Below are positions 57,996 to 64,000 of a stretch of DNA of 64,000 nt, one piece after another. The stretch's first letter is position 1; each line of letters starts with the position of its first letter. The notes beneath the pieces were generated by a model, which made no database searches, was not told the origin of the DNA, and saw only the letters and a list, made by a program, of their open reading frames with translations. The position numbers and the translations under genes were made by a program. The DNA is from Angomonas deanei (lineage: Eukaryota > Euglenozoa > Kinetoplastea > Trypanosomatida > Trypanosomatidae): positions 62,001-126,000 of the forward strand of contig LR877156.1 in NCBI GenBank assembly GCA_903995115.1, given 5' to 3'.

Positions 57996-60554
57996 TTACA
58001 TACAGTACCAGGCGTGGTAGGAGCCAATGTGTTGATCTACCACAGTACCCTCACTAAAGTCGCGTGCATACTGTGGTCGCAGCCGTGTTGCTCTCTTCGT
58101 ACTAGTGGAGGCGGAAGACGGGCGCGTTGGTGTGTTCTCCGAGGACGCCTGCTGCTCCCCTTGCTCTCCATTCTCCGTGTTACTCTTGTGATCGTTGATG
58201 TCCTGTCGCCGACGCAGCTGTCGGTTCTGCACTCGACGCCGACGGGTGTCAAAGACCATGGGGAGGTCCTGCATGCGGGCCAACTTGGCTGGGATACTAC
58301 CCGGCCAGAGCGCCTCCAAGAATAGGAGCGACGCCCGTCCCTCCTTGATGGCGGTCTCCGGTTCATTCTCCTGCAGCGCGATCTGCAGCAGGGTGTGGCG
58401 GAGGTCCTCGTAGAGGTAGTGGGAGTGAAGGAGGTAGCTCGGCATCTCCGCCGCCAGCTCCTTCATCTCCTGCCGCGCGGCGTCCGACTTGGGACTCTCC
58501 AGCAGGGCGGTGGGGATCAACTTATGCAGGGCGGAGTGAAAGTGGTGAGTCGGGTGTCGCGCTGCCTTCCCCTCCCGCTTCAGGGCGTCCGCGGTCAGCA
58601 GCTGCTCCGTCACGTCGTTGGAGAGATCCCCTCTCGCGTGGTTGAGACGGGTTTCCTCACGGATGCAGCGGTCGCACTTGCACAGAAAGCCGTGGTGTCT
58701 CGCCAACCACTTGCGGCGGATCTGTAGTGGCCAGTGCTGGGGGAAGTCGGGGTCGATGGCCTGCCGCAGCTCCTCCCCTTTGTAGACGTAACGAGTGGTG
58801 GTGTAGGAGCGAAGGGCATCGGACCAACTGCAGTTGGGCTCACAGGAGTGACGGAAGTAGGTCCGCTCGACAAAGAAGGCGCAGGTGTCGCTGTCGGTGC
58901 GCGGGACGCCATACAGGCGCGTCAGCATAAACAAGGTGGTGAGGAAATCGGCCGCCTCCGTCTTGCCCTTCGTGGGAAGCTTATTGAACGAAGGCAGCTC
59001 CGGCGCCATCAGCTCCAGCACACGCTGCGTCTGCTCCGGTATCCAGCATCGCACCTGGTGGTGCACGCCGCGCTCCACCACTCGCAACAGCTTCTCCCAC
59101 CCGGGCGCCTTGTTCATAATACCACCATACACGGCGAAGGTGAGGGGAAGGGTGCGCCGCTGGAGGTGGCTGTTGGTCCACCCGCTGCCAGGGAGTACAT
59201 CGCTGTCTGTCTTCACCTCTTCCAGGACCGCCTCCGCCTCGTCCTCGATTTCCTCCACACGAGGGTTTGCTCCTTTGTGCTTTGGCTTGCTCGCCGCATT
59301 CTTCTCCCGCCGGACCAAGGTCATCACCTCTCGCAGCTTCACTAGAAGAGGGCACTCATACTTGTCGTGTCGGGTCCGATACTTATCCCGGCACTCAGGG
59401 GAGCAGAAGGCCGCCGCCTCGCAGGTTTGACAGAAAGAGTAGTTGGCGGCATAGCCTCCACTGCCCTCCTTGCCGCAACACACGCAAGAGACCGACGCCG
59501 GGGCCTCCCCGCCCTGTCCCATGTGCTCGTCCGGCATCATGACCATTCCCATCTCCAGGCCCGTCGTGGGGTCCACGTGGCTGTGGATAATCTCACCTTG
59601 CGAGAGGTCGGGGCCGGTCCGCACCGTGCTGACGGGGCCTGCCTTGGGCTTGAGCCAGTTGGAGATGGCGAAGGCGGACTCCACTCGGAGGAGCGTCAAA
59701 CCTCTGGGGAGGCCACCGCGCTCGCTGTGGCACACTCGGACGGGCACTGGCTGGTCCGACAGCATAAAGTCTATCGGGGCGGCAGAGACGGCGGCCGGTG
59801 ACGGTTCCTCTTGCGCCCCGCTAGCCGCCACGATCGCCTCCATCTCCTCTTGAGTGGGGTGTTTGTCCTTGAGGTCAATAGGGGCGTTGGTGGCAGCGTC
59901 GAACAGACGGAGGCGTGGTTTCATCACCACCTCCGACGTACTAAGGGTGTTGGGCCGCTCCGGCACACCGTCCTCCTCCGGACAGCACTGATCCAGCACC
60001 TTCCCACGGCCCAGTCGCTCCAAGGGGGTGGGGGCGGAGAGCAGCTGCTCGCTGACGTAACGTACAGCGGTATCAATGTAAGGCCCTAGGGTGACCTTGA
60101 GGGTGTCGTTCGACAAGAGCACCGCTCGCAGGAGATAGGTGTGGGCCTCGTCGACGCTGCACAAGACGCCCCCCACCTTCACCACGTAGCGTTGGAGGTT
60201 CCCACGGAGGTCCTCGCCGCTCGCCGACTTGGAGAGTTGCTCGTCCTGCTCACAGATACGGTCCATAATGCACATCCCTATGCAGCCAAAAGCTTTTGGG
60301 ACGATGGGATAGACCGAAATGAGCTCTCGCGCGGTCGTCACGCAGTTGTCGAGGTCCTTCTGCGAATAATAGCACATGCACAGGTTGCTTGCCACCTTCA
60401 CGAACTCCTCAATGCAGTTGGGCTCGGCGACCCTGTTGTCTAAGAAGACGCCTATTGCGTCCTTGAAGAACTTGGCAGCTGTCACGTAATCTTTTTCTTT
60501 ATATTTGGCCTCTCCTTGCGCCCGTAATTCGGACAAGTTTCGGGCGACCGACAT
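57996..60554 (-). CDS. TPR-SET-MYND (SMYD-like) protein methyltransferase
   Basis: Protein of 852 residues. Residues 1-80 hold a TPR-like helical hairpin (EAKYKEKDYVTAAKFFKDAIG). The split SET domain begins near 270-300 (GLTLLRVESAFAISNW). The MYND zinc finger follows at about 365-405 (CVCCG, FCQTCEAAAFCSPECR, HDKYEC). The SET core is RTYFRHSCEPNCSW...YKGEEL (about 580-615) with the NHSCxPN-type AdoMet motif, and post-SET Cys come in FLCKCDRC. It should methylate protein lysines with S-adenosylmethionine. The C-terminal part is low complexity. The TPR before the SET domain differs from classical SMYDs, where it is C-terminal. Confidence 0.82.
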   Translation of the reverse strand: MSVARNLSELRAQGEAKYKEKDYVTAAKFFKDAIGVFLDNRVAEPNCIEEFVKVASNLCMCYYSQKDLDNCVTTARELISVYPIVPKAFGCIGMCIMDRICEQDEQLSKSASGEDLRGNLQRYVVKVGGVLCSVDEAHTYLLRAVLLSNDTLKVTLGPYIDTAVRYVSEQLLSAPTPLERLGRGKVLDQCCPEEDGVPERPNTLSTSEVVMKPRLRLFDAATNAPIDLKDKHPTQEEMEAIVAASGAQEEPSPAAVSAAPIDFMLSDQPVPVRVCHSERGGLPRGLTLLRVESAFAISNWLKPKAGPVSTVRTGPDLSQGEIIHSHVDPTTGLEMGMVMMPDEHMGQGGEAPASVSCVCCGKEGSGGYAANYSFCQTCEAAAFCSPECRDKYRTRHDKYECPLLVKLREVMTLVRREKNAASKPKHKGANPRVEEIEDEAEAVLEEVKTDSDVLPGSGWTNSHLQRRTLPLTFAVYGGIMNKAPGWEKLLRVVERGVHHQVRCWIPEQTQRVLELMAPELPSFNKLPTKGKTEAADFLTTLFMLTRLYGVPRTDSDTCAFFVERTYFRHSCEPNCSWSDALRSYTTTRYVYKGEELRQAIDPDFPQHWPLQIRRKWLARHHGFLCKCDRCIREETRLNHARGDLSNDVTEQLLTADALKREGKAARHPTHHFHSALHKLIPTALLESPKSDAARQEMKELAAEMPSYLLHSHYLYEDLRHTLLQIALQENEPETAIKEGRASLLFLEALWPGSIPAKLARMQDLPMVFDTRRRRVQNRQLRRRQDINDHKSNTENGEQGEQQASSENTPTRPSSASTSTKRATRLRPQYARDFSEGTVVDQHIGSYHAWYCM

Positions 60555-60755
60555 GACAATGAAATAATGCTTCTAATTATAATTTCTTGAAAGGGGTTTA
60601 AGACGGGACGTGAGTGAGTGCAGAGGGAGCAGAAATAAAATGAAAAAAAGGAGAGAAGCAATCAACCGCATTTCTATTCAATAGCGTTTATTTTCTTTTG
60701 TCTAGCTGTAAAAAAAACTCATCTATTTCCATACACGCGGACTCTCCTGGCTTCA

Positions 60756-63700
60756 CTACAATGAAATACGAGCCAGGACATCATGCAACTGTTGAACCTT
60801 GTTCAGTCGAACGCCTCGTCCAATGTCACGCAGCAGACCATCCCGCAGCGCGTCACACACCTGTCGCGTGTGTTGGGGTGGTCGATGCCGGAGGACCTCC
60901 ACAAACTCCTCCACAGGGGTACACTCCAGGGTGTCCACCGCCTCCTCCCGGACCTCCACCGCTTCGTCGTTCAAGGACATCACCAGCGTGCGCACGACAC
61001 GTGCCCCACACGCACGGAGGCCGAAGGTGGCCGCAGCCCGTGTCATGATTCTCCCTGATTCCATCGCCTCGTGACACGTGTGCACCTCACCATGCCCTTT
61101 GCCGTACTTGCAGAGACAGTAAAAGATGGCCTTGAGCACCGCGAACGGTAGGACAGACGACTCCATGAGGGAAGTAAACACTTCATAACACAGGTTTGCT
61201 TTCTCCGTCTTGTAGTAACTGATCGCCTCCTGGTGCTTCTTCTTTTGTGCCATCTCGCCATACTCATTCTCCTCCACTTCTCTTTCCTGTACCGCGATGG
61301 AGAGAGAGTAGACACACTCGAGGAGGACTTCCTCCGCCAGGGCGCCAGGGGAAACGATGAGACGGCCGACACTGTGGATCACCTCTTGCAGCAGGGCCTC
61401 CTTCGCCTCTCGTGTGAGGGGGAAGCACAAATACATCAAGTCTAACTCCGCTATCCCGCGCGCGCAGGCAATGTGGGCATCCAGCGGGAGGTCTGTCACC
61501 CGCAGGAGCTGCAGTATCTTGCGTATTCCCTGCGGCCCCTGACGCACCAGCGCCCACGTCACCGTGGTGGCACTAAGAGCGGTGTCGGCCAGTCTTCTGG
61601 CTAGTCCATTCACCACTTCATTCCTATCTCTCTCGGTGAGACGAACCCCCAAATGTCCTAGGCCCACACACGCAGCCCGCCGCAGTGCCGGTCGTGGGGA
61701 GGAGAGCAGTCGCAACAGTAGAGAGCGTCCCTCCTCCTGTAAAGTGCTGTCCCCTGACTGAGGAGTGATCATCACTCCCACCGCGACCGTCGCCGCCACC
61801 AGCACTGCCTCCTCCTCTTCTGTGGTGTTGGTGGCCTTGGCGCCCACCTCCTGGATCAGCAACCGCTGTTCCGATAACTGCCGCTGGTCAAACTGTGCGA
61901 GACGCCCTTTAAAAAAATCGAATACGGCGTTGCTGCTGTGCTCCCTGGCATAGGGCGGTAGTGTCGCCAGAGACACCAGTGCCTGCTCCTGCACAGCAGG
62001 GGAGGAATGATCCAGCACCGTCTTCACCAGTCTCTGCTCCACCGCAAACAAGAGTGTCTTGTTGCGACGGAAGCGACTGGGGTACGTGTTGTCTAACGTG
62101 CGGTGAGAAGGGGCGTCGTCCCGGAGGTGGTGAAGCACTTCCCTCGTCAGCCGTGCCTGCGCCCGCTGCCACGTGGGCTTGTGCGAGTCTGGTATCTGTT
62201 CCCTCACCGCCGTGTACGTCCCCCTGGCAATCACATCCCGCAGGAGAGAGTGGAGGTGCAGCTGGTCGAGGGACGTGGGCCGTGGCTGCTGGCTGGACTG
62301 CATGTAGAGGAGCAGTAACCGTCGTGCCTCTTGGCTATCCAGTAGTACATTCACCGGACGGTACGGGGGCACCTCCTGTGGTCTGCCCACCTCTCCCCAC
62401 GCCCCGGCCGTCAGCCTTGACGCTCCTTCCAGCACCTCGCAGTAGCCTAACTGTGGGTCCGGGCTGTAGAAGGAGACTTGCTCCTGCAGTGGCCCAGCGC
62501 AAACCACCGCGGTGTGGCCAATGACGTCATAGGGGAGGGCGCTCAGCCCATACAGCACCGCGCAGTGCAGGGCGGGGGTGTCGGGCTGCAGCTGCAGTAG
62601 TGCCTTCATCCCATCCTCCCCGCCACACGTACGTACCGCCAGCGCACTGAGTTGCAGCAGTGGTAGACGCCCACCAACCTCGTTGGCCTGTGTCTGCATT
62701 AAGGCGAGGAGTGTGTTCTGCAGCTCCGCCGCCTGCTTGCCCAGACCGATAATGGCGCAGAGCACCTCCTGCAGGCGAGAGGGGGAAGGGCTGTTGACCA
62801 GCTCGTTCGTCAAGAGGGGCAGTACGACCTTTTCGATCACACGAGGGGAGTTCATCAGCAGGGTAAGAGCGAGCCCGTCATCGGTGAAACACTCCGTCGT
62901 GTTCGCCTCGCAGGAGTCGCCCATCGCCGTTAGCTCCCGCCGCAGGTTGGCCGCAGAGGAGCGGGTGATGGCCTGGAGGAAGCGGGAGAGGGGTACATAA
63001 GTCTCCCCCAGTATGCTCGTGCTGTCAGCGGTGGGGGCACTACTCTCGTGGGTCTCACTCATCAGAGCGTTAGAGAAGGAAACGCGTGTGGGGGAGGCGG
63101 AAGGGTTCAGACTACTAACAGTATGACGACTACTCTGGTTCGTTTTTTTCGAAGGGGTGACAGCCACCTTGTCCCCCTCCTCCTTCCTGGTATTACCAGT
63201 GTCCTCCCCTTCGAGAGATGTAGTGGAGAGGTCGGATACCTCCACCCCACTCCCTTCTGCCGCGTCATCCTTCTCGTGAGTGGTGTTTGGCTTCGTCTGC
63301 CACCTCTTGGAGGGAGACGTAATCTCCACCGGCGAGGGACTCCGTGGCGGAGTGTTGTCGTGGTCCGCAGGCCGGGTGTGGTCTGACCGCGGTGCATCCC
63401 AGACACGTTTCCCTTCCTCTCGGGGTAATGGTACATCGTCTGGTATACGGTAAGCGGCCTCAGGGGACGGCTTGAGTGACAGGTAGCCCCCGCCCTCCTC
63501 GCTAGTCACCAGTCCTGGGCTGCTCTTGGAGGGTAGTCGGCCCAGGCTGCTCTCCTGAATGGGAGAAACACTAGTCATGGTATAATTCCCACGGCGTGGC
63601 GGGTCGTCGTTGCTGGAGCTGGAGGCGATCCACTGCTCTGCGGGGGATGGGGATTCCTTCTCTTTCGCTTTATTGTTGGGGGCCGGTCTCATACGGGTGA

Positions 63701-64000
63701 AGACGTTCGAAACCGTTTTCCGTGGTTGTACTTCCTCCTTGACCGGAACAACCGGCTCCGTCCTCTCTCTCACACGCATCTCCTCCCTCGGCGGGGACGG
63801 AGAGATTAGCGGAGGACTAGCCGACTGCCGCCCGTGGTTCCCAGGACTGTCCTCCTCATACAGTCTACGGTTGTAACGCGTGGGCTCCTCTTCCTTTGAG
63901 AGATTATGGGGAGGAGAACTCGACTGATGTGACGCGGGGGAAGGAGAATGATTAACGTAGTGGTTGGACGGACGGCTCACCTCTGACGGGGCGGGACGGT
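60756..64000 (-). CDS. HEAT-like repeat protein, 5' end outside window
   Basis: Open frame of more than 1074 residues that continues past base 64000; the first candidate start in the window is not ATG. Residues 1-330 are Ser/Pro/Arg-rich and disordered (SPSPASHQSSSPP). The rest is a helical solenoid with Leu/Ala-rich units (LRRAACVGLGHLGVRL, VREEAVDTLECTPVEEFVEVLRH), resembling HEAT or PBS-lyase-type repeats. Family not recognised; scaffold role inferred. The stop is at 60756-60758, and the spacer to the SMYD-like gene is only about 200 bases. Confidence 0.7.
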   Translation of the reverse strand, partial: RPAPSEVSRPSNHYVNHSPSPASHQSSSPPHNLSKEEEPTRYNRRLYEEDSPGNHGRQSASPPLISPSPPREEMRVRERTEPVVPVKEEVQPRKTVSNVFTRMRPAPNNKAKEKESPSPAEQWIASSSSNDDPPRRGNYTMTSVSPIQESSLGRLPSKSSPGLVTSEEGGGYLSLKPSPEAAYRIPDDVPLPREEGKRVWDAPRSDHTRPADHDNTPPRSPSPVEITSPSKRWQTKPNTTHEKDDAAEGSGVEVSDLSTTSLEGEDTGNTRKEEGDKVAVTPSKKTNQSSRHTVSSLNPSASPTRVSFSNALMSETHESSAPTADSTSILGETYVPLSRFLQAITRSSAANLRRELTAMGDSCEANTTECFTDDGLALTLLMNSPRVIEKVVLPLLTNELVNSPSPSRLQEVLCAIIGLGKQAAELQNTLLALMQTQANEVGGRLPLLQLSALAVRTCGGEDGMKALLQLQPDTPALHCAVLYGLSALPYDVIGHTAVVCAGPLQEQVSFYSPDPQLGYCEVLEGASRLTAGAWGEVGRPQEVPPYRPVNVLLDSQEARRLLLLYMQSSQQPRPTSLDQLHLHSLLRDVIARGTYTAVREQIPDSHKPTWQRAQARLTREVLHHLRDDAPSHRTLDNTYPSRFRRNKTLLFAVEQRLVKTVLDHSSPAVQEQALVSLATLPPYAREHSSNAVFDFFKGRLAQFDQRQLSEQRLLIQEVGAKATNTTEEEEAVLVAATVAVGVMITPQSGDSTLQEEGRSLLLRLLSSPRPALRRAACVGLGHLGVRLTERDRNEVVNGLARRLADTALSATTVTWALVRQGPQGIRKILQLLRVTDLPLDAHIACARGIAELDLMYLCFPLTREAKEALLQEVIHSVGRLIVSPGALAEEVLLECVYSLSIAVQEREVEENEYGEMAQKKKHQEAISYYKTEKANLCYEVFTSLMESSVLPFAVLKAIFYCLCKYGKGHGEVHTCHEAMESGRIMTRAAATFGLRACGARVVRTLVMSLNDEAVEVREEAVDTLECTPVEEFVEVLRHRPPQHTRQVCDALRDGLLRDIGRGVRLNKVQQLHDVLARISL

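Noticed and set aside
1-64000. Mobile elements, virus-derived elements and CRISPR arrays
   Set aside because: No reverse transcriptase, transposase, integrase or capsid-like frame, and no regular spacer array; the repeats present belong to host genes.

Overview
The window looks like nuclear DNA of a kinetoplastid flagellate (trypanosomatid or bodonid). The reasons are these. All coding regions are intronless. Genes lie in two long same-strand blocks that converge once. Many starts sit shortly after a polypyrimidine tract plus AG, which is the trans-splicing acceptor layout. HSP70 and RACK1 proteins closely resemble trypanosomatid ones. HSP70 and ribosomal protein eS17 occur as tandem copies. 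HSP70 near RACK1 recalls, from memory, Leishmania chromosome 28. Genus cannot be fixed from sequence alone.

Left block, about 1-29107, + strand: tail of an unknown gene, cytosolic malate dehydrogenase, F-box-like protein, RING protein with SUMO-interaction-like motifs, divergent HSP70 without EEVD, small basic protein, two-TM microprotein, beta-lactamase-fold protein, DUF2804 membrane protein, coiled-coil protein, three HSP70 copies in about 2.43-kb units, gamma-tubulin complex protein, RACK1, LYR/AlgH-type fusion, small ubiquitin-fold (ATG12-like) protein, ALKBH7-like dioxygenase, unknown protein and GAA1-like GPI transamidase subunit. Positions 29108-29475 are a convergent strand-switch region with a GC-rich core.

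Right block, about 29476-64000, - strand (listed left to right, so transcription runs from the bottom of the list up): FG-nucleoporin-like repeat protein, LIM-like/PH protein, EGF-like surface protein, COX15, PP4-type phosphatase, MsrB, MoaC with a long charged tail, Asn-rich protein, gamma-COP, IQ-motif protein, degenerate ADP-ribosylglycohydrolase, LRR-IQ protein, SF3B1, unknown protein, two eS17 genes, TPR-SET-MYND protein and a HEAT-like protein cut by the window edge.

The genes do not form one pathway. As usual in kinetoplastids, each block is probably one polycistronic unit of mixed housekeeping genes (metabolism, chaperones, translation, splicing, vesicle transport, cytoskeleton, mitochondrial assembly). 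Regulation would then be mainly after transcription, and tandem duplication would raise the dose of HSP70 and eS17.

A striking feature is that at least eight otherwise well-conserved genes carry a single reading-frame break, in both directions. I read most of these as residual assembly indels, not real pseudogenes. I found no mobile element, CRISPR array, tRNA or rRNA gene.
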